The notes below the pieces were generated by a model. The model was not told where the DNA came from. It saw only the letters and a list, made by a program, of their open reading frames with translations, and ran no database searches. From the NCBI GenBank assembly GCA_009928645.1, contig SACH01000010.1:1-59482 (forward strand): a stretch of DNA of 59,482 nucleotides, written 5' to 3'. Made by a program: the position numbers and the translations under genes. Source of the stretch: Gammaproteobacteria bacterium. GTDB taxonomy: Bacteria; Pseudomonadota; Gammaproteobacteria; Chromatiales; Chromatiaceae. This document shows, one piece after another, positions 1-7,548 of this stretch. The stretch's first letter is position 1. The number at the start of each line of letters is the position of its first letter.

Positions 1-35
1 GGGAAGCGCGGCCCAAGGGCGGGGAGGGTGGTGAG

Positions 36-145
36 GCGGCGTGAGCCGGCGCGGCGGGGGGGGCTGGAAATTGGCCGTGAAGTGGGTGGTAAGGGCGATC
101 AGCCAGGTGGCGTGCGGGGTGGGCACGCGACCTGGCGATGGTGGG
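36..145. repeat. Intergenic repeat A, copy 1
   Basis: First of four copies of a GC-rich intergenic repeat. Its core is an imperfect inverted repeat, CCAGGTGGCGTGC at 103-115 and GCACGCGACCTGG at 123-135, which pair with one mismatch around a 7-base loop. The upstream part (a GAGCCGGCGCG stretch, then a G-rich run with GTGAAGTGGG) also recurs in copies 2 and 3. The spacer before 395 holds only this repeat family; I see no credible gene there. Confidence 0.75.
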
Positions 146-182
146 GCCGTGCGGCTTGCGACCTCCGGCGGAGAGGGCGAGG

Positions 183-362
183 GGTGGCCGGGTTAGGCGA
201 TGGCGCTGAGTCCACCTGAGCCGGCGCGTCAGCGCGGGCTGGCTACGGGCGGTGAAGTGGGCGGGGTGGGCGATGAGCCAGGTGGCGTGCGTCGTTAGCA
301 CGCGACCTGGCGAACCGGAGGAGGTGAGGGTGGCGACTCGGCGCTGATGGCTCGGGTCAGGG
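183..362. repeat. Intergenic repeat A, copy 2
   Basis: The fullest copy. It runs from GGTGGCCGGG through GAGTCCACCTGAGCCGGCG to the hairpin core (arms 278-290 and 298-310), and ends with GCGACTCGGCGCTGATGGC, which is repeated in copy 4. It lies just downstream of the Rpn gene. Confidence 0.75.
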
Positions 363-394
363 GGGGCGCCGCTCAGGGGCGCTCGACCGCACGC

Positions 395-1273
395 CTATTG
401 CATCTGAAAGACAGCTTCGAGGGTCCGCGCTTCGAGGAGGCGTTCGGCCCAGAGGGCTAACTGGTCCGGGGTGGCGTGTTGCAAGCGCTGACGGTGCTCC
501 TCGCCGAGCGGACCAAAGCGCCGGGTGAGTTGGCGCTCGACAAGGCTGGCCATCCCCACCTCGATGCCTTCCTCCCGAGCGGCGCGCAGTTCGCTGCGTT
601 CATCGCGCAGGGCGCGTTCCCGGACGAAGGCCAGGCGGCGGGTTTCCTCGTCGGCGCTGAGGTCGCGGATGCGTTGCAGGGCCTGTTGCACGGGCGGATA
701 GTCGATCTGTTCCATACGGCGTTCCTCCTGCCAGTGTTCGAGAAAGGCGACCCAGGCGGCCAGGGCCGGATTGCCCGCGCCCAGGCGGTCGGCCTTGGGT
801 AGCTCTATCAAGTTCAATTGTAGTTCGTCGCCCAGTTTCAAGGCGGGCTGGGTGCGGTCACGCAGCTCGAAACACCAGATGGCCTGGCCCTGCTGTTCTA
901 AGGCGCTGAAAAGCTCAAAGTCCAGCAGGTGAATACCGATGACCGGCTTGAGTTGTTCGTAGTCATCGCCGCCATCCAGTTGCTGGGACAGGGTGCGGGC
1001 CAGGTAATAGGCGCTGCGGGCGCTCCAGGCACGGTAGCGGCGGACCTGCATTTCGATGTTGTAGCGCCGGCTCTGTTCGTCCTGGGCGAGGAGATCAAGG
1101 ACGATGTACTTGCCCGACAACTCCTCGGGGGCGATACGGGGGTTGAGGACCTCCAGCACCGTTACGGGCGGTTCAGTACTGCGCACGGCGTTGATCAGGG
1201 CCGCGAGCAGGGTGGGCGCATCGGCGAAGAGTCTTTTGAAGACGAAATCGTTCTTGGGATCGAGGAGGTGCAT
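395..1273 (-). CDS. Rpn family PD-(D/E)XK nuclease / putative transposase, with DUF4351 C-terminus
   Basis: A 292-residue protein starting at an ATG. The N-terminus (DPKNDFVFKRLFAD) and the stretch VLDLLAQDEQ...YNIEMQ around residues 57-76 match the PD-(D/E)XK core of Rpn-type recombination-promoting nucleases: an acidic residue, then E-x-Q instead of E-x-K. The last 50 residues (LVERQLTRRFG onward, ending in leucine-rich helices) look like the DUF4351 tail common on these proteins. The family is thought to nick DNA and promote RecA-independent recombination, and it is typically scattered in multiple copies in genomes rich in mobile DNA. It stands alone between two copies of repeat A, with no partner gene. 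The family call is firm; the activity is inferred. Confidence 0.85.
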   Translation of the reverse strand: MHLLDPKNDFVFKRLFADAPTLLAALINAVRSTEPPVTVLEVLNPRIAPEELSGKYIVLDLLAQDEQSRRYNIEMQVRRYRAWSARSAYYLARTLSQQLDGGDDYEQLKPVIGIHLLDFELFSALEQQGQAIWCFELRDRTQPALKLGDELQLNLIELPKADRLGAGNPALAAWVAFLEHWQEERRMEQIDYPPVQQALQRIRDLSADEETRRLAFVRERALRDERSELRAAREEGIEVGMASLVERQLTRRFGPLGEEHRQRLQHATPDQLALWAERLLEARTLEAVFQMQ

Positions 1274-1440
1274 GGGGGGTCCCGGTCAGTCGTGGTCGAC
1301 ATTGTAGGGAATTCTGGTGAGAGGGGTAGGGGGGTGGGCGCGGAGTTAGGTTGAGCCGGTTGATGGTGGGGTCGGTCTTGTACGGGCGCCGATGACGGGA
1401 AGGGAGCGGCAGAGCTAGGTATGGAGCGGTGAGGACAAGG

Positions 1441-1612
1441 GGGTGGCCGGTTTTGGTGAAGGCGCTGAGTCCACATGAGCCGGCGCGTCAGCGCGGGCTG
1501 GTAATTGGGCGGTCAAGCTGGTGGTAAGGTTGATGAGCCAGGTGGCGTGCGTTGTGGGCACGCGACCTGGCGACGAGGGGGCGGTGAAGGTGATGTCCTC
1601 TGGGGGAGCTGT
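1441..1612. repeat. Intergenic repeat A, copy 3
   Basis: Repeats the copy 2 order: GGTGGCCGG, GGCGCTGAGTCCACATGAG, GCCGGCGCGTCAGCGCGGG, then the hairpin core (arms 1538-1550 and 1558-1570). The 480-base spacer 1274-1754 between the Rpn gene and the toxin-antitoxin pair contains nothing else I can support as a gene. Confidence 0.75.
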
Positions 1613-1754
1613 CGAGGATGTGGCTGGTGTTGGCCCGGTCGCTGGTCCAGCGGCTGGGGTCTTGACCGCGGGGCGGAGGGGGTGCGGCGGTCTTGCGTTT
1701 GCCGGGTCACCATGGTTTGCTTAGGGCTCGTCACGCCTTGAGGACCTGTTTGCC

Positions 1755-1988
1755 ATGGGCATGCCCAACGCTGAATCCTTACCGCTGGAAGAGCGCATCC
1801 TCGCCCGCCTGCGCCAGTTCCCCCCGGAACGTCAGGCGGAAGTGCTGGACTTCGTCGAGTTTCTGGACCAGCGGCGCCAGGCGACGGCGGGGTTACGCCC
1901 CATCGGTCTTGGTGCCGGCGACTTTGCGGTGCCGGACGACTTCGACGCCCCACTGCCAGATGAGACCCTGCGGTTGTTCGAGTCATGA
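1755..1988 (+). CDS. DUF2281-type antitoxin of a PIN toxin-antitoxin pair
   Basis: A 77-residue protein. The region LEERILARLRQFPPERQAEV followed by LDFVEFLDQRR is the helical DUF2281 core seen in antitoxins paired with PIN-domain toxins. The acidic, unstructured C-terminus (AVPDDFDAPLPDETLRLFES) is the likely toxin-wrapping tail. A GAGGA ribosome-binding sequence lies about 10 bases before the ATG, and a second in-frame ATG two codons later is also possible. Its stop overlaps the toxin start by four bases (ATGA), as expected for coupled translation. Such antitoxins usually repress their own promoter. I did not find a clear operator, as the upstream DNA is repeat A. Confidence 0.87.
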   Translation: MGMPNAESLPLEERILARLRQFPPERQAEVLDFVEFLDQRRQATAGLRPIGLGAGDFAVPDDFDAPLPDETLRLFES

Positions 1989-2374
1989 GGTTCCTGCTCG
2001 ATACCCATGTCTTTCTCTGGTACCTAACGGGGGCCAAGGCCCTCAAGCCACGGACGCGGGAACTGCTGCGTGATCCGCGCCATCAGGTGTTCGTCAGCCC
2101 GGTCTCCCTCTGGGAAGCCTTGGTGAAGCACCACCTGAGCAAGTTGGACTTACCCGAAAACCCGGGGGCGTATCTGTCCCGGCAGCGGGCACGGCATGGC
2201 CTGGCGTCATTGGCGCTGGATGAGGGCAGCGTCCTGCATCTGCTGAACCTGCCGGACTTGAATCGTGATCCCTTCGATCGGTTGCTGATTTGTCAGGCGC
2301 TCCACCATGGACTGGTCCTGGTGACGGTCGATGCCCAGATACGGGACTATCCGGTGGAGACGCTGGCTGGCTAG
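1985..2374 (+). CDS. PIN-domain toxin (VapC-like ribonuclease)
   Basis: A 129-residue protein that begins MRFLLDTHVFLWYL, the N-terminal PIN signature with the first metal-binding Asp at residue 6. Further acidic positions expected of the Mg-dependent ribonuclease site are visible: Glu in SLWEAL (about residue 44), Asp in RDPFDRLL (about 97) and Asp in VTVDAQI (about 116). Length and order fit the DUF2281-PIN subfamily. It overlaps the upstream antitoxin by ATGA. The catalytic positions appear intact, so the toxin is probably active. The RNA target cannot be read from the sequence. Confidence 0.9.
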   Translation: MRFLLDTHVFLWYLTGAKALKPRTRELLRDPRHQVFVSPVSLWEALVKHHLSKLDLPENPGAYLSRQRARHGLASLALDEGSVLHLLNLPDLNRDPFDRLLICQALHHGLVLVTVDAQIRDYPVETLAG

Positions 2375-2529
2375 GGGGGTGGGGGAGGCCCATGTCCAGG
2401 GGGGAGGGGATGAGGGGGCGGTGAGGATGATGACTGAGCGCTGCCGGCTGGGAAAGGGCGGGCGACGGGGAGGTGGTGAAGTTGTTAACCGGCGCCGCGA
2501 GAGCGGGGCCGTTCTCCCCCGGGCGATGA

Positions 2530-2640
2530 TGACTGAGTAAGCGTGGCAGAGCCAGGTGGCGTGCGAGGTTGGCACGCGACCTGGCGACGAGGGGGGGTGA
2601 GGATTGCGACTCGGTGCTGATGGCTCGGGTCGGGGGTGCG
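2530..2640. repeat. Intergenic repeat A, copy 4
   Basis: Hairpin arms at 2552-2564 and 2572-2584, followed by GACTCGGTGCTGATGGCTCGG as in copy 2. The 730-base spacer 2375-3105 holds this copy, repeat E copy 1, and a 31-codon open frame at 2906-2998 of unknown meaning. Confidence 0.7.
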
Positions 2641-2718
2641 GTGGAGCGTGGTTGCTTGGTGAGCGGAGAAGTCGATCGTCAGGGCGGCGGGGCGGACGGC
2701 GAGGCTGAGGTGGCCGAC

Positions 2719-2853
2719 TTCATTGGTCACCACGCAGTTCATATCCATCAGAGTCCCTGACGCCTTGGGACTCTTACCACCCCGAAGGGGTGAGGTAACA
2801 TCCGAAGCGCCCCGCCTCCTTAGGAAAGGGGTATGAGTAGCTGGCGCGAGCGG
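2719..2853. repeat. Repeat E, copy 1 (upstream of the restriction-modification genes)
   Basis: A 135-base segment whose partner is at 7549-7684. Shared landmarks are TTGGTCACCACG, GCC(T/C)TGGGACTC, CATCCGAA, CCCCGCCTC and the exact GTATGAGTAGCTGGCGCGAG. In the middle is a hairpin, CACCCC-GAA-GGGGTG (2778-2792), flanked by complementary TTAC/GGTAA. The partner copy has a different hairpin stem in the same place (CCTC/GAGG), which suggests that structure is kept rather than sequence. Confidence 0.75.
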
Positions 2854-3105
2854 GGTGAGCAGGTAAGGGACTGAATGCGGGGCGAGGGAACAAGATCAGT
2901 CGTTTATGGGGCGTGCCTTTGGCGGACTGAATCCGCTACACTTCGGGCTGGATGACGTCGGCATTGGAGAAACCTTGGCGATCACCCCAGCCGCGTAGCG
3001 GCGGGATAGCCACGCAAGCACAGCAGGAACCCAGCCGAAGGGATGGCACAGGTGCCCGATGGGGTCATCGTCTGTCCGGAGTGGCGTTACGCAGGAGTCG
3101 CCTCA

Positions 3106-4590
3106 GTGTTATCAACGGTTGAACAGAAAAGGCTGCAACTTTCCCGGTCCACCGCGGCGAGCAAAAAGGCCCAGTTCGGCCAGTTTCTCACCCCGGCAAG
3201 CACTGCGGCCTTCATGGCGGGTCTGTTTGCGGATGGCACGGGGCCTTGCCGCTTGCTGGACGCGGGCGCCGGGATCGGTTCGCTATCGGCGGCCTTTTTG
3301 GAGCGCTGGCAAGCGGGTGGCTTGCATTTCTCACGGGTGGCCGTGGATGCCTTTGAACTGGATCAGGCGTTGATCGGCCATTTGGCGCAGACCTTGGATC
3401 GCTACGATCACCGGGGCGATTTCGTCAGCAAGGTCGTTGCGGAAGATTTTATCCATACGGCGGTGGAGTCGCTGTCCGGCAATCTGTTCGCGCCACCGCT
3501 AACACCTTATACCCACGCGATCCTCAATCCGCCGTACAAGAAAATCAACAGCCAGTCCGCCCATCGGCTGGCCCTGCGCCGGATCGGGATCGAAACGGTC
3601 AATCTGTATTCGGCCTTCGTCGCCCTGGCCGTGGCCCTGGCCGCGCCGGGGGGGCAGATCGTGGCGATCATCCCGCGCAGTTTCTGTAACGGCCCCTACT
3701 ATCGCCCGTTCCGTGATTTCATCCTGGAGCGGGCGGCGATCCGCCACCTGCATCTGTTCACCTCGCGTAGCAAGGCGTTCAAGGATGATGCGGTGCTTCA
3801 GGAGAACGTCATCATTCGCCTGGAACGGGGGGGCCAGCCGGGGCCGGTGCGGGTGTCGACCTCCACCGACGATACCTTCGCCGACCTGGTTACCCATGAG
3901 CATCCGTTCGCGCGGATTGTGTTCCCGGACGATCCCGAGCGCGTCATCTTCATCCCCACCTCGGCGGAGATCGGCCTTACCGAGCAGTTGCCGGCGATCA
4001 GTGCCACCCTGGCGGACCTGGGGCTTCAGGTCTCCACTGGGCCGGTGGTGGATTTTCGGCTGAAGGCGCACTTGCGCGCCCTGCCGGGGCCAGGGACCGT
4101 GCCCTTGCTCTATCCTGGCCATTTCGTGGGACAACGCACCCTCTGGCCCAACCCGGCCCTGAAAAAACCCCAGGCCATCGAGCACCACGCCACGACCGAA
4201 AAGTGGTTATTTCCGCTGGGCTGTTATTGCGTCGTCCGGCGCTTCTCCTCCAAGGAAGAGAAACGGCGCCTGGTGGCCAGCGTGGTCGAACCGGCCACCT
4301 TCGGTGCCGTGCCCTGGCTGGGCTTTGAAAACCACCTCAACGTCTTTCATGCGCACAAGCAGGGCCTGCCGGAGCCCTTGGCCCAGGGGCTGGCGCTGTT
4401 TCTGAACAGCACCGCGGTCGATGAGCATTTCCGGCGCTTCAATGGCCATACCCAGGTCAACGCTACCGACCTCAAGTGGATGAAATACCCCAGCCGGGAG
4501 GCACTCATCCAGCTTGGCGAGTGGGCCATGCGGCAAGGACCCCTCAGCCAGGACCAGATCGACGCTCGACTCTTGACCCTGGCCGCATGA
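3106..4590 (+). CDS. Adenine-specific DNA methyltransferase of a BsuBI/PstI-type restriction-modification system
   Basis: A 494-residue class I SAM-dependent methyltransferase. I chose the GTG at 3106 because GCAGGAG lies 8 bases before it and the protein then starts at LSTVEQKRLQLSR, like its relatives; an ATG at 3043 would add a poorly conserved stretch. KAQFGQFLTP and LLDAGAGIGSLSAAF form the SAM-binding motif I region, and ILNPPYKKI is the catalytic NPPY of N6-adenine methylases. The next gene overlaps its stop by ATGA. It should protect host DNA from the partner endonuclease. Family members that pair with this type of nuclease usually modify CTGCAG, and several CTGCAG sites occur in this window, for example near 12697, 33571, 35498 and 39513. 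Confidence 0.92.
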   Translation: MLSTVEQKRLQLSRSTAASKKAQFGQFLTPASTAAFMAGLFADGTGPCRLLDAGAGIGSLSAAFLERWQAGGLHFSRVAVDAFELDQALIGHLAQTLDRYDHRGDFVSKVVAEDFIHTAVESLSGNLFAPPLTPYTHAILNPPYKKINSQSAHRLALRRIGIETVNLYSAFVALAVALAAPGGQIVAIIPRSFCNGPYYRPFRDFILERAAIRHLHLFTSRSKAFKDDAVLQENVIIRLERGGQPGPVRVSTSTDDTFADLVTHEHPFARIVFPDDPERVIFIPTSAEIGLTEQLPAISATLADLGLQVSTGPVVDFRLKAHLRALPGPGTVPLLYPGHFVGQRTLWPNPALKKPQAIEHHATTEKWLFPLGCYCVVRRFSSKEEKRRLVASVVEPATFGAVPWLGFENHLNVFHAHKQGLPEPLAQGLALFLNSTAVDEHFRRFNGHTQVNATDLKWMKYPSREALIQLGEWAMRQGPLSQDQIDARLLTLAA

Positions 4591-5540
4591 ACGACCCCAC
4601 CGACCCCATCGAGGCGGCCCGGCGGATCATCGTCAGCCTGGGTCTACCCCGTGGACAGCGGAACGAGCGTACCGCCCTCTGCCTGCTGGCCCTGCTGAAC
4701 CTCAGGCCCGGCACGTCCTGGGCCGATGCGGAAAACCCCTTGCTTGGCATCACCCCGATCATGGACTGGGTTCGGGAACACTACGGCAAAGACTACGCGC
4801 CCAATACCCGGGAGACCTTCCGCCGCTACTCCATGCATCAGTTACGGGATGCGGGCATGGTGCGGTACAACCCCGACCAGCCTGACCGCCCGGTGAACAG
4901 CCCCAAGGCGGTCTATCAGATCGAACCCGCCGCCCTGGCGCTGCTGCGTAGCTTCGACACCCCCGCATGGGATGTCCGCCTGGCCGCCTATCTGGGCCAG
5001 CGGGAAACCCTGGTGGCCCGCTATGCCCAGGAACGGCAGCGGGTGCGTATTCCGGTCGCGGTGGCGCCCGAGCAGCGCATCAGCCTCAGCCCCGGCGAGC
5101 ACAGTGGGCTGATCCGAGCCATTATCGAGGACTTCGCCCCGCGCTTCGCGCCGGGGAGCGTGCTGGTGTATGCCGGCGACACTGGCGATAAGTGGGGCTA
5201 TTTCGATGCCGACCTGTTGGCCAGGTTGGGGGGCGTGGTGGATGCCCACGGCAAGATGCCCGACGTGGTGCTGCACTGGGCAGCGAAAAACTGGTTGCTG
5301 CTGGTGGAGGCGGTGACCAGTCACGGACCGGTGGATGGCAAGCGTCATGGCGAGTTGGCCACCCTGTTTGCCGGTTGTAACGCGGGTTTGGTCTATGTGA
5401 CGGCATTCCCCAATCGCACGGTGATGGCGCGCTACCTGGTGGACATCGCCTGGGAAACGGAGGTGTGGGTGGCTGATGCGCCGTCACATCTGATCCATTT
5501 CAATGGGGAGCGGTTTTTGGGGCCTTACCAGGGGTCGTGA
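4587..5540 (+). CDS. BsuBI/PstI family type II restriction endonuclease
   Basis: A 317-residue protein starting at the ATG that overlaps the methylase stop. An N-terminal helical domain (WVREHYGKDYAPNTRETFRR) is followed from about residue 190 by the nuclease domain. This has YAGDTGDKWGYFD, HGKMPDVVL, LLLVEAVTSHGPVD, KRHGELATLF and VYVTAFPNR, with the C-terminal AWETEVWVADAPSHLIHFNG all well preserved. This series of motifs is diagnostic of the BsuBI/PstI family, and the D...E-x-V core looks intact. The family recognises CTGCAG; specificity here is inferred from family membership only. Repeat E lies upstream of the operon. No controller protein is present. Confidence 0.94.
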   Translation: MNDPTDPIEAARRIIVSLGLPRGQRNERTALCLLALLNLRPGTSWADAENPLLGITPIMDWVREHYGKDYAPNTRETFRRYSMHQLRDAGMVRYNPDQPDRPVNSPKAVYQIEPAALALLRSFDTPAWDVRLAAYLGQRETLVARYAQERQRVRIPVAVAPEQRISLSPGEHSGLIRAIIEDFAPRFAPGSVLVYAGDTGDKWGYFDADLLARLGGVVDAHGKMPDVVLHWAAKNWLLLVEAVTSHGPVDGKRHGELATLFAGCNAGLVYVTAFPNRTVMARYLVDIAWETEVWVADAPSHLIHFNGERFLGPYQGS

Positions 5541-5541
5541 T

Positions 5542-5613
5542 GCGGCAGTAGCGGCGGCCCATGGCTGGGAGGACTACAGCCCGGAGATGTCCGATGAGGT
5601 GATGTTCACTTAA
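5542..5613 (+). pseudogene. Possible 3' scrap of a methylase/restriction gene
   Basis: Directly after the endonuclease stop, the frame from 5542 reads AAVAAAHGWEDYSPEMSDEV and then a stop at 5611-5613. This resembles the C-terminal tail found on many Eco57I-like and related DNA methylases (an alanine-rich run, GWEDY, then a proline-acidic turn). No start codon or upstream body is present. It could be a deletion remnant or chance similarity. Confidence 0.35.
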
Positions 5614-5660
5614 GCCCCTGACCAGGGATTGACGACGACCAGTCCGTCGATCGCGACAAA
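5610..5660 (-). pseudogene. C-terminal remnant of a VapC/FitB-like PIN toxin
   Basis: Immediately downstream of the antitoxin stop, shifted by one base, the minus strand reads FVAIDGLVVVNPWSGA and then stops. This is the typical last stretch of VapC/FitB toxins (a hydrophobic strand ending in V-N-P-W). The rest of the PIN domain, with all catalytic acids, is missing. I infer that the toxin was deleted and only its tail remains. Confidence 0.6.
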
Positions 5661-5661
5661 A

Positions 5662-5907
5662 TCACGCCTGATCGTCCCACTGCGGGGGCATGCGGGGCAG
5701 GCTGCGCGCCGGCAGGGGCGCGTCCATGGCTACCCCACGGAAGCGCTGGACCAGGCGCTGACCTAGGGGTGTCGGCGGCTGGGGTTGGGTCAAGACCTGG
5801 CGGAGGATGCCACGGGCCTCCTCCATGGAACGTCTGTGCCGGGCGGCCAGGTTGCGCAAGGTGGCTTGCAGGTCGTCATCCAGGTCGGGAATGATCAAGG
5901 TGGTTAT
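5662..5907 (-). pseudogene. Orphan FitA-like antitoxin with a damaged start codon
   Basis: About 81 codons. TTLIIPDLDDDLQATLRNLA followed by ARHRRSMEEARGILRQVL is a ribbon-helix-helix antitoxin of the FitA/plasmid-stability type. AAGGGGA is placed correctly 5 bases before the expected initiator, but that codon is ATA (5907-5905), not ATG. The next option is a TTG at 5898. No in-frame ATG or GTG exists up to the IS element at 5973. The toxin partner is reduced to a scrap, so the protein has lost both its start and its purpose. It may still be made weakly from TTG. Confidence 0.6.
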
Positions 5908-5962
5908 GGCTGTCCCCTTCGTGCTAGTGCCTGGGAGAGATTGTAAGCAATCAGGGGATGAT

Positions 5963-5972
5963 GGGTTAGACG
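5963..5972. repeat. Left target-site duplication of the IS4-like element
   Basis: GGGTTAGACG directly abuts the left end of the IS and is repeated exactly at 7431-7440. Ten bases is within the range generated by IS4-family transposases. Confidence 0.9.
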
Positions 5973-7430
5973 CAATACCGTTCAATGGGCTTGCGAAAAC
6001 CGTTGCCAACTATCAGGCTAGATTTCATGAAATCCTAACCTGATCAGGGGGCTACGGTGATTGACTTGCACCAGGAAACAGCGGGGGTCGCGTCTTGGCC
6101 AACGGTCGAGCGACTCCGGGCCTTGCAACGCATCATCCCGCGTGCGCGCATTGACGCCGTGTTGGCGGAAACGGGCCATGATCGTACGCGGTGCCGACGG
6201 TTGCCGGGATGGTTCATGGTGTGGTTCCTGATCGCACTCGGGCTGTGCTGTCGCGATGCTTATCGTCAGTTGTTCCGCTGGTTGCAACCCTTTCATCCTG
6301 GCGGCATCCCGGAACGTTCGACGCTGTGTGAAGCCCGTCGACGCCTGGGGGTGACACCCCTGCGCCGGTTGGCCGCTCAGGTGATTGAATTGCTGGGTCG
6401 TCCCGAGACGCCCGGTGCGTTCTACCGGGGCCTGCGCCTGATGGCCCTGGACGGCTTTGTGCTGAATCTGGCCGATACGCCCGCCAACGAGCGAGCGTTT
6501 GGGCGTCCGGGCAGTGGTCGTGCCCCCGGCGCCTTTCCCCAGGCCCGCGTGTTGGCGCTCTGCGAGATCGGTAGCCATGTCTTCTGGCGCTGGCTCATCA
6601 AACCGTTGCGGTGGGCGGAAATCCGCATGGCGCCGTCTCTGCTCCGGTTCCTGGAAGCGGACATGCTGGTGCTGTGGGATCGGCATTTCCTCAGCTATAC
6701 GACGGTGGCGGGGGTGCGTCAGCGTCAGGCGCAGCTGCTGGCCCGCATCACCTCGAATCGGATCTTCGTCCCCATCGAGCGTTTGTCCGATGGCTCGTTC
6801 CTGGCCAAACTGTATCCGTCCACCGCCGATCGACGCCATGATCGCCACGGCGTCCTGGTGCGCCTCATCGAATACACGCTCGACGACCCGATCCGCACCG
6901 GTCATGGCGAACGCCATCGGTTGCTGACCACCTTGCTCGACCCGCAGCTGGATCCGGCCTTGACCTTGGTTGGCCTGTACCATGAGCGCTGGGAACAAGA
7001 ACTGACGATCGACGAACTGAAGACCCATCAGTGCGAGCGCCCGGTGCTGCGTAGTCAAACCCCAGCGGGCGTCGTGCAAGAAATCTACGGCCTGATGCTC
7101 GCGCATTATTTGGTCCGCGTGTTGATACAGGAGGCGGCGGCAACCCAGCAGATCGACCCCCAACAGATCTCGTTCACCGCGGCCATCAAGATCCTCCGTT
7201 GCCGTTTGCCTGAGTGCTCGCCCAACCCAGATGAAGCGGAGCGTTGGTATCAACGACTCGTACAGGAAGTCGCCGAGGAAATCCTGCCGCCACGCCGTAA
7301 CCGGATCAACCCCCGCGTCATCAAACAAAAAATGAGCAAATGGCCCAAAAAACGACTACACCATCGCCATCCGCCTCAACCGACGAAACGCTTCGAGGAG
7401 AGCATTGTTATGTGCCATTGAACGGTATTG
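5973..7430 (+). mobile_element. Complete IS4-family insertion sequence, 1458 bp
   Basis: The ends are perfect 16-base inverted repeats, CAATACCGTTCAATGG at 5973-5988 and its complement at 7415-7430; the 17th base differs. A single transposase gene fills the element, and its stop codon lies inside the right repeat. Identical 10-bp target duplications flank both ends, so this copy arrived by simple transposition and has not since recombined. Removing it would rejoin the upstream region of the broken FitA-like antitoxin with the spacer that leads to repeat E copy 2. Confidence 0.95.
6057..7421 (+). CDS. IS4 family transposase
   Basis: A 454-residue DDE transposase starting at a GTG preceded by AGGGGG. 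The N-terminal helical region (LQRIIPRARIDAVLAETG) matches the IS4-type N-terminal domain. The DDE core shows the first Asp in MALDGFVLNLAD, the second around LVLWDRHFLS, and the hallmark Y-x2-R-x3-E-x6-K as YHERWEQELTIDELK near residue 320. No frameshift or internal stop is present, so it is probably functional. The basic C-terminus (KMSKWPKKRLHHRH) ends within the right terminal repeat. Confidence 0.95.
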   Translation: MIDLHQETAGVASWPTVERLRALQRIIPRARIDAVLAETGHDRTRCRRLPGWFMVWFLIALGLCCRDAYRQLFRWLQPFHPGGIPERSTLCEARRRLGVTPLRRLAAQVIELLGRPETPGAFYRGLRLMALDGFVLNLADTPANERAFGRPGSGRAPGAFPQARVLALCEIGSHVFWRWLIKPLRWAEIRMAPSLLRFLEADMLVLWDRHFLSYTTVAGVRQRQAQLLARITSNRIFVPIERLSDGSFLAKLYPSTADRRHDRHGVLVRLIEYTLDDPIRTGHGERHRLLTTLLDPQLDPALTLVGLYHERWEQELTIDELKTHQCERPVLRSQTPAGVVQEIYGLMLAHYLVRVLIQEAAATQQIDPQQISFTAAIKILRCRLPECSPNPDEAERWYQRLVQEVAEEILPPRRNRINPRVIKQKMSKWPKKRLHHRHPPQPTKRFEESIVMCH

Positions 7431-7440
7431 GGGTTAGACG
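7431..7440. repeat. Right target-site duplication of the IS4-like element
   Basis: GGGTTAGACG, identical to 5963-5972, starts at the base after the right inverted repeat. Confidence 0.9.
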
Positions 7441-7548
7441 GGCGATGAGCGATGAACGTGCTGGGCAGGGCGATGAGCCGGACGGGCTCGCGGGGGTGGT
7501 CAACCGCGTGAGTGCCTGTTGGGCGAGGGTGGCGCGAGGAGGGTTGCC

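Noticed and set aside
28-219. A short plus-strand frame at the left edge
   Set aside because: It is built entirely of repeat A sequence and has no ribosome-binding site or protein-like composition.
2719-2853. Repeat E as an integron attC site
   Set aside because: No consistent GTTRRRY/RYYYAAC core pairs are present in both copies, and no integrase gene is in the window.
3043-3105. The upstream ATG at 3043 as the methylase start
   Set aside because: The 21 added residues do not resemble the family N-terminus, and the GTG at 3106 has a well-placed GCAGGAG.
6018-7328. A 436-codon open frame on the minus strand opposite the transposase gene
   Set aside because: It is a shadow of the high-GC transposase gene. 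Its product has no domain and the plus-strand gene is fully explained.
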